Assembly (NCBI RefSeq): GCF_003333325.1
Contig: NZ_QOLC01000025.1
Span: 1-64,000, forward strand
DNA: 64,000 nucleotides
Direction: 5' to 3'
From: Candidatus Ulvibacter alkanivorans
Lineage (GTDB): Bacteria > Bacteroidota > Bacteroidia > Flavobacteriales > Flavobacteriaceae
The translations under genes and the position numbers were made by a program. Positions 15,602 through 24,864 of the stretch are shown in pieces; position 1 is the stretch's first letter; every line of letters begins with the position of its first letter. Under the pieces are notes generated by a model. It was not told the origin of the DNA. It did not search any database and saw nothing but the letters and a program-made list of their open reading frames with translations.

Positions 15602-18600
15602 TTATTGTAGTGTTTGGATTATAGTTGTTTTTCCTTTGTTCTTAACAGACCATTCCACTTTTTTAACTCCAGTCGGGTATGTACCACTTGGCGTCATTGA
15701 CATAACATTCCCTGAAGCATCATATAATGTTTCATATACTTTCCCAGATTGTGGTGTAGCCTTCCTATGAGCTTTATTGTAGACAGTTCCTGCGGCGTTA
15801 GCAGCAGGAGAGGACACTCCTTTCTTTTCAGATATCAAAGCACCCTGATATGCTTCGGAAACCTCATGCAGCATGTCAGCACCTGGCTTTCCATTTCCTG
15901 TACTCATCTTGTTTAATACATCGGGATTAACTTCTTGTTCAGCTGTAACAGTAGTATTCCCATTAGAATCTTTAGATACTGTATTTCCAGAAAATGCTCC
16001 TCCTATGTAAAGATCACCAGCTTTAGTTGTTTTTGTATTTTCTGCGTTAACATTTACAGTAATATTACTATCATCAATAGCATCAACTAATTGTTGAGCA
16101 TCCTTGGACAGTTTCCCAGATCCGGTTTGACTATATGAAACTTTTCCCTTTGAATCCATAGTAAGCGATAGTTCTGTAGATACTGACGCCTGAAGCTCTT
16201 TGAATGCTGCCGCTTTTTCAGTTCCTTTAATTATTACGTCTTCGGGAGCCATTCCGTCAGGATCAACAAAACGAAGAGGATTGTCGAAGGCGTAGTTGTA
16301 AGGACTGTGCTTTCTCATCATTTCAGCAAGAGGGTCTATGTTCATCCATCTTCCCAGCGCCGCGTCATAGTTACGCGCTCCAAAATCGTGCCAGTTGAGC
16401 CCCAGCTCGTTCTGTTCCTCCTTGCCGTTGTAGCCGTACTTGTAACTACTCCCAAACAGCGGATCAACAGGTGTAAGCACAATAAATCCTCCAGAGATAT
16501 TAAATCCCTTTTGACTATTGTTATAGCCTTCGTGTTTTAGTCCGAAAGGATAGTAATGGCTTTCCTCTAATATTTTCACTTGATTATCATTAGGATCAGG
16601 ATCTAAGGCGTACCGTACTCTAATATTTCCTAAGTGATCTAGGTAATGAAACACATAATTATAACTTGGTATTCCGCCACCACTACTATGGGTGACCTCC
16701 ACAGTACCTTCGGTGTGCGGAAAAAAGTCGAGTTGGGCAGGTCCCGAGCCGGGTCCGTCTTCATCTTGATACTGAAATCCGTCTCTGTATTCGATAGTTG
16801 TAGTGTTGCTGCCTTCGGTCACGGCTTTTTGAAGTTTAATACCATCTGCACTATAAAGATAGGTAATATTGCCTTGCGTCCCGAAATCAACTTGTACCGG
16901 TAAATTGAGGTGGTTGTAGGTAATATTGGTGATACCTTTGTTTTTGTCTTCGATCATGTTTCCGAAGCTATCATACACAAAGTCTGGATATACACCTGTG
17001 TGTCCATCATTAAAACCCTTAGAGTTGCTTTCAGCATCGGTCACCTTAATAAGACGATTACTATTGTCAGTCACATCATATTTATAGGTAAGTGAATCAA
17101 TTGCAATAGGATTTGCCAGTTCCTGCGAACCATTTCTTTGAAGAGTTAGAATATTTCCGTTACTGTCATAAGAAAGATGTTCGTCATAGCTCTGCGTAAG
17201 CGGAGCGGCCGCTTCGGGTTTTTGAAACCAAGCATCTAATAATCGGTTTAGATAATCATAGGAATACCCATACTTACGTTCTAAATTATCACTACTGGTA
17301 CGCCAAGAGGTTTGAGCAATATTGCCATTGTAAAGCGGTTGGACTGTCCCATTTACAGTGTTGTCCACGGTGGTATAATCAATTTCAAATGCGAAAAAAT
17401 CGGTAGGTTGACCCGACCCTCCCAAATTACTCATATTGTTAATGTTGGTTAGCCAACCTCGAACATTGTACTGATAATCTACTTTTTGAAAAAAGGTAGC
17501 CCCAGAAGTATCGGTCCCACCAACTTTTTTATTTTTAAGTTGTCCTAAGGCATCATATTCGTTTTTAGCTAAGAGTTGCTCAGACATGGTATTTACCTTA
17601 TGCAAGTGTTTTATAACTCTTTGCTGGTCGTCATAAATATAGGTGTCTCTTATGGTTTGTTCTTGATAGCTGCTTTCTAAACGATGCTTAGTGAGGGTAT
17701 AGAGGGGATTTCCAATAAAATCATACTTAGTGTCTATTTGTGTATATCCATTTTGAGGATAGTCTGTATGTACTCTCACGGCACGTGCCTTATCATCATA
17801 GAGTGTATAGGTTAGCTTATGATCGGTATCGTTTTGCGTCTCTAAAATCCGCACCCAGCTTCCCGTTTGCAATCCTTTGGGTAATTGAGCGTTGTTGTAA
17901 TATACCGAACTGTCGCCATCGCCTACAGTACCGGGTATGTTAGAAGGAGCATTTGGCCAACTGTAATCATCGTAATAGTTTATGGTGAGTATATGGAAAC
18001 CAGTAGTAGGAGCCACATTGTTGGTATAGCCAAATTCTACTCCATTTATTGTAGTATAATTAGAAGTTCGCGTTTCAGAATAATCGGTTCCCTGCGTATC
18101 TTCAATTGCTTGTCTGTTAGGCTCAGTTATTGTGCCAGTTACCCAACTAGTATAGGCTACGCGTCCAAACGGATCGTACTTGGTACGCAACCAACCCTCA
18201 GATCCATCGCCAAAGGGAGAGAGCACCGGTCCTGTTGCAATGGGACGGTCAAGCGGATCGTATGCAATGTACTCCACGTCCTTACCCGGCAACTTTTTTC
18301 TTACAAGTCTGTTTCTCTGATCATAAGAGTATTGATAGCCTAATTCATCTAGTAAAGCTTGATGATTTGAAGCTAAGCTACTCCCATCAACAATTAGTTC
18401 GGAAGCTTTTGGTGAGAGCACAATGGCTAGATTTCCAAAATCATCGTATACATAATACGTGTCAAGATTGATATTAAGGTTAGGATCTGGAGTTGATGCT
18501 CGACCCGAAACAGTAGAATAATGTCTCTTTAAAACCACACGCCCAAGTTTGTCTTTATATTCCACAACACTCCCCCGTACTGCGCTATTTTCATTGTTCT

Positions 18601-19255
18601 CGTCATAGGTGATTGTTTTATACAATTGATCAGAAGGATAGTAACCATCATAGTCAAGATCTGGCAGAAAGCTACTATTAGGACCAATGGAAAATTTATA
18701 AACCTCATTGTTAGCGTTGGTATGGTATTTAAATTTTACTTCATGATTACTTCCCATTGCCCACTCATTACCCGGGGCGGCGTGTTTAAGTACTCGGTTT
18801 AGTGGAGAAGGTTCAAACTCCTTTTCACTATAGGGATTTATAGTATTGTCAAACTCAGAGGTATTGTAAAAAGCTTCCGTATTGGATAACCCAGTTCCAT
18901 CAAATAAGAGCGATGTGGATGATCGTTCATAGGGCAAGTATTCTTTAATTTGTCTACCAAGAGGGTCATACTCTAAGTGTGTAATTAGGTCGCCTCCGGT
19001 TCCTCCCTGCTTGTGGGCTATTTGCTGAATGGGACGTCCCAAACCATCATAATAGGTAATGTTAGTAATCACATCACTTGCATTACTTGAGGAAGATGGC
19101 GTGGCAACCTTATAGGTCTTAGTCTTTACCCAGTTTTGAGTGTTATCTTGCCCATACACCGCTATGGTAGTAAATAAACACAGTAAGAGTATCAGCGGAA
19201 AAGATAAACCCAGATGCTTTAGAGTTTTGATTTTTTGGCGAGCTGTATCAATCAT
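15602..19255 (-). CDS. RHS repeat-associated core protein with variable C-terminal domain
   Basis: About 1,217 residues from MIDTARQKIKTL; a start at 19330 would overlap the preceding gene. A signal peptide ends at VYGQ. A DUF6443-type start (NITYYDGLGRPIQQIAHKQG) leads into many YD repeats and the RHS core (YYPFGLKHEGYN, YGYNGKEEQNELGL, ARNYDAALGRWMNIDPL, SPYNYAFDNPLRFVDPDG). The last 215 residues (15605-16249) after DPDGM are the variable domain, with LHEVSEAYQGA and VYNKAHRKATPQSG. The RHS shell usually encapsulates the C-terminal effector. It is the third gene of a four-gene operon. Confidence 0.85.
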   Translation of the reverse strand: MIDTARQKIKTLKHLGLSFPLILLLCLFTTIAVYGQDNTQNWVKTKTYKVATPSSSSNASDVITNITYYDGLGRPIQQIAHKQGGTGGDLITHLEYDPLGRQIKEYLPYERSSTSLLFDGTGLSNTEAFYNTSEFDNTINPYSEKEFEPSPLNRVLKHAAPGNEWAMGSNHEVKFKYHTNANNEVYKFSIGPNSSFLPDLDYDGYYPSDQLYKTITYDENNENSAVRGSVVEYKDKLGRVVLKRHYSTVSGRASTPDPNLNINLDTYYVYDDFGNLAIVLSPKASELIVDGSSLASNHQALLDELGYQYSYDQRNRLVRKKLPGKDVEYIAYDPLDRPIATGPVLSPFGDGSEGWLRTKYDPFGRVAYTSWVTGTITEPNRQAIEDTQGTDYSETRTSNYTTINGVEFGYTNNVAPTTGFHILTINYYDDYSWPNAPSNIPGTVGDGDSSVYYNNAQLPKGLQTGSWVRILETQNDTDHKLTYTLYDDKARAVRVHTDYPQNGYTQIDTKYDFIGNPLYTLTKHRLESSYQEQTIRDTYIYDDQQRVIKHLHKVNTMSEQLLAKNEYDALGQLKNKKVGGTDTSGATFFQKVDYQYNVRGWLTNINNMSNLGGSGQPTDFFAFEIDYTTVDNTVNGTVQPLYNGNIAQTSWRTSSDNLERKYGYSYDYLNRLLDAWFQKPEAAAPLTQSYDEHLSYDSNGNILTLQRNGSQELANPIAIDSLTYKYDVTDNSNRLIKVTDAESNSKGFNDGHTGVYPDFVYDSFGNMIEDKNKGITNITYNHLNLPVQVDFGTQGNITYLYSADGIKLQKAVTEGSNTTTIEYRDGFQYQDEDGPGSGPAQLDFFPHTEGTVEVTHSSGGGIPSYNYVFHYLDHLGNIRVRYALDPDPNDNQVKILEESHYYPFGLKHEGYNNSQKGFNISGGFIVLTPVDPLFGSSYKYGYNGKEEQNELGLNWHDFGARNYDAALGRWMNIDPLAEMMRKHSPYNYAFDNPLRFVDPDGMAPEDVIIKGTEKAAAFKELQASVSTELSLTMDSKGKVSYSQTGSGKLSKDAQQLVDAIDDSNITVNVNAENTKTTKAGDLYIGGAFSGNTVSKDSNGNTTVTAEQEVNPDVLNKMSTGNGKPGADMLHEVSEAYQGALISEKKGVSSPAANAAGTVYNKAHRKATPQSGKVYETLYDASGNVMSMTPSGTYPTGVKKVEWSVKNKGKTTIIQTLQ
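15605..16249 (-). other. Variable C-terminal effector domain of the RHS protein
   Basis: 215 residues after the RHS boundary motif DPDGM. The first half is Ser/Thr/Asn-rich (NITVNVNAENTK, YIGGAFSGNTV). The second half holds the HE-x-x-E pattern LHEVSEAY, a downstream AHRKATPQSG and KVYETLYDASG. A metal-dependent hydrolase is possible from the His-Glu...Glu pattern, but I cannot assign a known toxin family. Confidence 0.5.
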
Positions 19256-19301
19256 AGTACGATGGTATAAATTTGTGTTCAAAGGGAAAGGTCTAAAAGA
19301 A

Positions 19302-22300
19302 TCAGTTTTCAGTTCGGTATCGATACTCATTTTCTTGAAGAATATTTCCGTGTTTATCCTCTATTTGAATGAGCCTCCCAAAGACATCATACATAAAATA
19401 CTGGATATCTCCTTTGGGGTCAGTAATTGACGTGACCCCTTCAAGTGGCCTATAAATCATAGTTGTGACCAAGACATTGATATTACTTTGGTAGTGATTT
19501 CTCAAAGAGGATAGAGCGCTTGTTAAACCACTAGTAGTAGTTGCATTTTCAATGTTTGAACGTAAGTTAGATGGAATATTCAAATAACCTATATTTTCTA
19601 GTTTTGCAACAGGATACTGGCCAGTAAAGCTCCATAAGTAAGTAGTTCGTGAACCACCTTCTTGTCCATAATCTACCAAATTGCCATAGTTATCGTATCT
19701 ATAGTATAAGAGCCTTTCTTCTAAGTTATTATCTTCTTTTGCAAAGAAGATTTTTTGAGGCTGAATATGACCGTTTGAATTAAAAAATTGTTTAAGCTCT
19801 TTACTCAATAACTCTTCCACACCTCCTATTTCCTTATAGATAGTTTTCTCCACTAGTTCAGATATCCTATTTTCTGCTATTAAGTTCGACATATACGGTT
19901 CGCTTATCATGTCCTTAGGATATTTATAATAGGTATTGTAAATATCTCCATTTGAATTACCAGTAGGGTTGTAGGTTAAACTACCACCGGTATAGTTTGC
20001 AGTATATTTGGTATTTAAAGATTCCTTTGAAAGTAATGATTCATCATTATATTCATACCCCTTGACAACAGGCACACACTTGTAGTTAGAGCCACTTCCG
20101 TAAAGACTTGTGGATATATTTTGATTCATATACTCTTCTACCTGCTGATATGTGATAAACTGATAATCATTATTATATCCAGACTTTAATGAACTTGTTT
20201 GGTCTCCACCACAAGGTTCTTCATACGTAAACTTCATAAGTGATGGTGTCTTAAAAGCATAAGTACTATCAATAGAACTAGTGTAATAATTCTCAATAAT
20301 TTGTACTGGTTTATTATTGGTGTCATAAACCTTTCGGCTTCTTAAATTACCTCCTTTAATTTTATTGAATCGAATTTTTTCTTCATAGGTTTCAATAATT
20401 TTTCCGTTGGACGATAGTCCATTCATTTGCTGAGTTTCCACTTCAGAATAAAGGTATCCAGAAATAACGGGTATGTGTTCACTCATGGGAACTAGATCCG
20501 ATGTGAAGACGATAGGCGCATTTTGATCTGGATTGATCTTCTTAAAATTCCGGTTGCTGGACGAGTAGATATTTGTATCATCTATGTGATAAGCGTTATA
20601 GGAAAATTTCTTATGATTGGCAAGGGTATTGACCTCACTATAATCTTTTATCTCCTTTATCCTAACCCCTCCAAAATAATGTTCTTGATAAACAACGTTT
20701 CCGCTAGATTTTTCCTTTTCATACCATTGCAAATTAATATCCAAATAATGGTTAGAGTTTTTAGGATCAAAACTTCCCGCTTTAGGTATTCTTAGGACAA
20801 TTAAATAGTCACTGGTGTCATCAAAGCTCTCTGTGGATAATACCGACAGATACCCCGAACCACCACAGATGTTACTTTGGGCAATAAGGTCTCCCAGAAC
20901 AGGATTGGACTGAGTGCCTGAGTATTCGTAAACAGCTAATACAGGTACTTCAGAAGATGTTAGACAATTTTGTGTATAACACTCGGGGCAATAAGAATTA
21001 GCAGTAAGACTAAACTTAATTTTTTTTGTGATGGCATCAAAACCAGAAAAGAAATTATAATTATAGAATAAGCCATCTTCACTATATCCTGTAGTATTCG
21101 TGTTTAAGTTCAAAGACTTACTTTCTATCATTGGTTCGTATAGGTTAACCCCCATTGCGTTAGGTTCATAGGTAAAGTCAGTTCTTCCACCAGTGGGGTA
21201 TTCAATACTTTTTAATATCCCGGCTTGTAAATAATTATTGTCAAAATAACGATCGGCAAGATTCTCATAATACACCATGTCCAATTCACTCTCTAGTAGA
21301 CTTCTTTGAGTTCTTGCCAATAAAGAATTATTGTTTTTGCCGTTATAATACCCGTGATAATCTTTAGATTTCGAACCAATTGCCGGTAAATTCTGTTGGT
21401 TATAAGTAAACTTATAAGAAGGTTTAGCAGTTCCATCAAATCCTTTTTCTTGAACCTCTAGTAATTTTAGTCTGCTATCACCATCGAAAGCTCCATAGGT
21501 AAAATGAAAGCTCTTGGTTTTATTGTTAATTTTGTCTATAATTTCAATTCTATCCAGTTTATACTTCCATCCCGATATAGTTACACCTGGAGGGTTTGTA
21601 GTAGAATAAAAGAACTCAATATCGATGTTGTCTGAGATAATCTTTTTAATTGAATTGTTCCTTGTCTTGTTCTCGATTGCTGTTGTGGATTTTGTGTAAT
21701 GACGCTGTGATGAAGTTCCTCCAGTTTTACAATCTAGGGGCAAAGTGTACCCAATAACGCAACCCTCTGAGCCACAACCATAGGCATACTCAAGCTGTTC
21801 GGACGCTGGGTTAATCATGTAGTCGTATTGATACTTCGAAGTTTGATACTCAAACACGATGGATCTACCATTTTTAGTGTTGATTTGATCTAGGAGCCAA
21901 CTCACTTCTTGCACATCTCTATCCATTTCAAAACCTGGATCACCATAGGATACGTAAGTGAAAGTGTTCGTTTCATTAAGTTCGATATTACTTGGATCGT
22001 TAGCAAATAGAAAGTTATTTCCCATTTGATCTTTGATTTCAAATCCGGGAGTAGTTTTATTAATTATGACTCCATTTTTACTAGCCTTTAAAACATCTCC
22101 GTTAGAGGTAAATATAAAATCACCTGAGCCTCCAGGGTAACTATAGTTAAATTCATCTGGCCATTGATCATAGTCCGAGACATGTAACTCTAAATTTGAT
22201 TGGTTAAATTGATCAGTATAAAATGGTGGACCTGGCTCATTGTAGGTTGCTACCCAACCATCAAAATAAGTTTCCGAGCTATTTCTTATCCAGCCAGCAG

Positions 22301-22676
22301 GCTTAAAATCATCTAGATCTTTAATGGTTCTATAGACTGCACCCCCTACATTTAAATTCCATTTTAATCCAACCACAGAAGAAATATCATCTACTTTAAC
22401 GCCCGAGGCGTGGTAGGAAAGTGAAATGGGAACTTCAACACCATCAATAACAAGTGTATAAATAGGAATAGAAATAGTGGGTAAACCGGAGGATAAATCA
22501 ACCGGCGTGTTACCATACTGTAAGAAACTGGCCGCGGTGGGTGTTGGAGGTACAAAATTTACACTTGGATTTGTATAATAGGTGTTAAATGTTGTACCGT
22601 CTTCATTCTGACAAAGTAGTATATTCGAACTAATTAAAAGCACACATAGTGCCAATAAAGTTTTATTGATGCGCAT
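19302..22676 (-). CDS. Giant secreted RHS/YD-repeat protein, partner of the downstream RHS
   Basis: A 1,124-residue protein with a signal peptide (MRINKTLLALCVLLISSNILLCQ). The N-terminus has DLSSGLPTISIPIYTL and ISLSYHASGVKVDDISSVVGLKWNLNVGG, the opening of Bacteroidota RHS-type shell proteins. The C-terminus has YD-type repeats (LYYRYDNYGNLVDYG, YFMYDVFGRLIQIEDKHGN). It lacks the RHS core boundary and toxin domain, so it may be the front part of a split shell completed by the next gene. It starts 20 bases after the T9SS-sorted protein stops. Confidence 0.8.
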   Translation of the reverse strand: MRINKTLLALCVLLISSNILLCQNEDGTTFNTYYTNPSVNFVPPTPTAASFLQYGNTPVDLSSGLPTISIPIYTLVIDGVEVPISLSYHASGVKVDDISSVVGLKWNLNVGGAVYRTIKDLDDFKPAGWIRNSSETYFDGWVATYNEPGPPFYTDQFNQSNLELHVSDYDQWPDEFNYSYPGGSGDFIFTSNGDVLKASKNGVIINKTTPGFEIKDQMGNNFLFANDPSNIELNETNTFTYVSYGDPGFEMDRDVQEVSWLLDQINTKNGRSIVFEYQTSKYQYDYMINPASEQLEYAYGCGSEGCVIGYTLPLDCKTGGTSSQRHYTKSTTAIENKTRNNSIKKIISDNIDIEFFYSTTNPPGVTISGWKYKLDRIEIIDKINNKTKSFHFTYGAFDGDSRLKLLEVQEKGFDGTAKPSYKFTYNQQNLPAIGSKSKDYHGYYNGKNNNSLLARTQRSLLESELDMVYYENLADRYFDNNYLQAGILKSIEYPTGGRTDFTYEPNAMGVNLYEPMIESKSLNLNTNTTGYSEDGLFYNYNFFSGFDAITKKIKFSLTANSYCPECYTQNCLTSSEVPVLAVYEYSGTQSNPVLGDLIAQSNICGGSGYLSVLSTESFDDTSDYLIVLRIPKAGSFDPKNSNHYLDINLQWYEKEKSSGNVVYQEHYFGGVRIKEIKDYSEVNTLANHKKFSYNAYHIDDTNIYSSSNRNFKKINPDQNAPIVFTSDLVPMSEHIPVISGYLYSEVETQQMNGLSSNGKIIETYEEKIRFNKIKGGNLRSRKVYDTNNKPVQIIENYYTSSIDSTYAFKTPSLMKFTYEEPCGGDQTSSLKSGYNNDYQFITYQQVEEYMNQNISTSLYGSGSNYKCVPVVKGYEYNDESLLSKESLNTKYTANYTGGSLTYNPTGNSNGDIYNTYYKYPKDMISEPYMSNLIAENRISELVEKTIYKEIGGVEELLSKELKQFFNSNGHIQPQKIFFAKEDNNLEERLLYYRYDNYGNLVDYGQEGGSRTTYLWSFTGQYPVAKLENIGYLNIPSNLRSNIENATTTSGLTSALSSLRNHYQSNINVLVTTMIYRPLEGVTSITDPKGDIQYFMYDVFGRLIQIEDKHGNILQENEYRYRTEN

Positions 22677-22695
22677 ACAATTGTAGTATAATGAA

Positions 22696-24273
22696 TTAAT
22701 CTTTTTTAAGAATTTTCACCGAGTAGGTGGTATTGTTGGTTTCTACTGAAAACAGATAGACCCCAATGGGAAGACCCGATAGATTCACCGGAACTGTTCT
22801 ATGTGATATTGGAATTTGTTGCACTTGTCGTCCATTCATATCGTAGAGACCCGCAGTGGCATTTTCAAAATCTTCATTGATAATCACATTGGTATAACCA
22901 CTGGTAGGATTTGGAAAGGCCTCTAGCATGCCTCCATTAGCAACTTCATCATTTTCTTCATCTAGTAGTTTTACGACCCAAAAATCATGTCGCCCTTGTC
23001 CGCTGTTGCGATCCCCTGAAACACTTCCGTTACTGGTACCGGCCAATAGGTATCCTTGGTCACGTGTTAGGATCACTTGCTGTAGAATATCATCGCCATT
23101 GCTTCCAATTTCCTTTCGCCATTTTTCTTCTCCCTTCTCATCAATTTTGATGGCTACATAATCGTTTATTCCTCTGCTGTCGGATCGTTTAAGACCTACT
23201 CTTTCGCTTTTAGCATAGCCTGCCATTAGCATGCTGCCATCCTTGTTTTCAATAATATTGGACAAAATATCATACTCACCAATATCATAGGTTTTTTCCC
23301 AAAGGATAGTCCCCTCTTCATCTAGTTTAAATACCCAAAAATCCGTGCCTTTTTTGTTAGAGGCTTGTTTTGTGTTGCTATTGGGCGAGTTAGAAATACC
23401 CCCTAAAAGCAGGCCTTTGTCTTTAAGGCTTAAAACCACATAAGGATGATCATCACCTTCGCCTCCATAGGAGCGTTGCCATAGGGATTCTCCCTCTTTA
23501 TTGATGCGGACTAACCAAAAATCACCGTTTCCGAAGTTCTCTGTTTTCTTATTGCCAGTATCTGGTGAGTTGCTATACCCTAAAATATAGAAACCATCTT
23601 CCGCAGCTTCGGTTATGGATTCTACAGTATCTAAATAAACACCCCCAAAGCTGTTATCCCATAACACCTCTCCAGTTGCATCTATTCGGACGATCCAATA
23701 ATCACTACTGCCGTAGTTTTTTCCTTTTTTATTTTCCGAAGTAGGAGAGTCGGATGTTCCTGCTAGTAGAAATCCTCCATCTTTTGTTTCTATGGCTGTG
23801 TGTAGTTTATCACTTGCGATTCCTCCTAAGGTTTTTTGCCATTGTTCTGAACCATCAGCATTTAATTTTATGACCCAAAAATCTTCAAAACCAAAACCAT
23901 TGTCTTTCTTATTGCCACTTTTAGGAGAGGCACTGGTGCCGGCAAGTAAAAATCCGCCATCTCGGGTTGTAATAATCGTTTTTAAAAAATCTATGTCAGA
24001 ACCCCCATAGCTTTTTTGCCAATCGAGTGATCCATTTTGGTCCATCTTCCAAACCCAATAGTCCATGTTGCCAAAGGACTTATCTTGTTTGTTTCCGCTT
24101 TTATCGGATATCGAACTACCGGCTAAGATAAACCCATAATCTTGCGTTGGTTTAGCATCAAAAAGATAGTCAGCGTGCAATCCGCCATAGGATTTGTCCC
24201 AAAGGATGTCTTGTGCAGATACTGATAAAGAAATAAGAATACATAGGAATGCAATAGAGTAGAAATGCTTCAT
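22696..24273 (-). CDS. T9SS-sorted seven-repeat beta-propeller-like protein
   Basis: A 525-residue protein with signal peptide MKHFYSIAFLCILISLSVSA. Seven repeats of about 60 residues follow the pattern DGGFLLAGTSxSxxSGNK...DFWVxKL...W, likely one propeller blade each. The last 80 residues are a type A T9SS sorting domain (FPNPTSGYTNVII, LYDMNGRQVQ, LSGLPIGVYLFSVET, ending KILKKD). It would be exported by the type IX system and attached to or released from the surface. As first gene of the RHS operon it may anchor, display or help deliver the RHS proteins. This last point is inference. Confidence 0.85.
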   Translation of the reverse strand: MKHFYSIAFLCILISLSVSAQDILWDKSYGGLHADYLFDAKPTQDYGFILAGSSISDKSGNKQDKSFGNMDYWVWKMDQNGSLDWQKSYGGSDIDFLKTIITTRDGGFLLAGTSASPKSGNKKDNGFGFEDFWVIKLNADGSEQWQKTLGGIASDKLHTAIETKDGGFLLAGTSDSPTSENKKGKNYGSSDYWIVRIDATGEVLWDNSFGGVYLDTVESITEAAEDGFYILGYSNSPDTGNKKTENFGNGDFWLVRINKEGESLWQRSYGGEGDDHPYVVLSLKDKGLLLGGISNSPNSNTKQASNKKGTDFWVFKLDEEGTILWEKTYDIGEYDILSNIIENKDGSMLMAGYAKSERVGLKRSDSRGINDYVAIKIDEKGEEKWRKEIGSNGDDILQQVILTRDQGYLLAGTSNGSVSGDRNSGQGRHDFWVVKLLDEENDEVANGGMLEAFPNPTSGYTNVIINEDFENATAGLYDMNGRQVQQIPISHRTVPVNLSGLPIGVYLFSVETNNTTYSVKILKKD

Positions 24274-24340
24274 TAATTAGAGAGTTTAATTGCTGCCAAT
24301 TAATGAATAAAAAAAGACATTCACAACGGATATTTACAAT

Positions 24341-24380
24341 AACAGGAAAAATCCCCTTTTAAAACAGGAAAAACCCTGTT
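24341..24380. repeat. Direct repeats AACAGGAAAAA(T/C)CCC upstream of the RHS operon
   Basis: Copies at 24341-24356 and 24363-24380 with a 22-base period (two helical turns). The second copy is also a palindrome, AACAGG-AAAAAC-CCTGTT. They lie 68-107 bases upstream of the first RHS-operon ATG, a good place for a regulator operator. Confidence 0.5.
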
Positions 24381-24616
24381 GCTTAAAAATATTTGAACTT
24401 AATCGTACAGTATGAATTGGTTAAACCAAAAATGCTCATGTTCAAACTCAACAAGCCACATCAAAATGGGGTTGAATGCTAAAAATGCGTTTTAAGTGCC
24501 TTGTAATTTAAGGTTTAACGATTTTTTACTAATTTTTCGTCTACGCAACAGGAAATCGTTGCGGTGTTGTTGTGCAATTTAGATAATTCATAGTTTGTAT
24601 TTAAAATAAATTATTG

Positions 24617-24638
24617 GTACCTAAAAAAGTACCTAAAA
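24617..24638. repeat. GTACCTAAAA direct repeat near the tRNA scar
   Basis: Two copies (24617-24626 and 24629-24638) with a 12-base period, about 80 bases left of the tRNA-Leu fragment. They are candidate integrase arm-type sites. Confidence 0.4.
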
Positions 24639-24718
24639 TTTATTTATATTGTAATATGAAAAAAATTCAAACCACTGAAATATAGCATGTTAATGATTAT
24701 AGCCACTTGCTTCATGAA

Positions 24719-24773
24719 ACTTAAAATCCAGTGGACAGAAATGTCCGTACGGGTTCAAGTCCCGTCTTCAGTA
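24719..24773 (+). other. 3' fragment of tRNA-Leu(UAA): island attachment scar
   Basis: The 3' two-thirds of a class II tRNA: anticodon loop CTTAAAA (anticodon TAA), 3' anticodon stem TCCAG, variable arm GGACA-GAAA-TGTCC, T-arm ACGGG-TTCAAGT-CCCGT, acceptor strand CTTCAGT and discriminator A. The expected 5' partners (CTGGA before the loop, ACTGAAG acceptor) are not at the right spacing. An integrase crossover in the anticodon loop explains this. The intact tRNA should lie at the other end of the island, left of the window. Confidence 0.8.
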
Positions 24774-24774
24774 C

Positions 24775-24803
24775 AAAAGCTCCCTAATACAGGGAGCTTT
24801 TTT
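24775..24803 (+). terminator. Native terminator of the interrupted tRNA-Leu
   Basis: Stem AAAAGCTCCCT / AGGGAGCTTTT with a five-base loop and T-run, immediately after the tRNA 3' end. Confidence 0.8.
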
Positions 24804-24864
24804 GTTTTGAGAAGTTAGATCACAAGCTTTATATTAGTTATGTTAGCGCAAGGTTTTATCGCTA

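Larger units (their letters stand above)
24274..24718. other. Noncoding region between the RHS operon and the tRNA scar
   Basis: About 445 AT-rich bases with no supported gene. It holds the AACAGG repeats (24341-24380) upstream of the RHS operon, another AACAGGAAA at 24547, and a GTACCTAAAA direct repeat (24617-24638) close to the tRNA remnant. It probably combines the operon promoter with attachment-site arms. Confidence 0.5.

Noticed and set aside
24660..24773. A complete but degenerate tRNA-Leu, since an ACTGAA similar to the acceptor 5' strand occurs near 24672
   Set aside because: The distance to the anticodon loop is about 12 bases too long, no D-arm can be formed and the anticodon stem has no 5' partner. 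The match is probably chance.
24600..24773. Group I intron in tRNA-Leu(UAA), as known in cyanobacteria
   Set aside because: No intron core can be seen, and no 5' exon with the right acceptor and D-arm lies within the adjacent noncoding DNA; coding sequence of the RHS operon begins shortly before.
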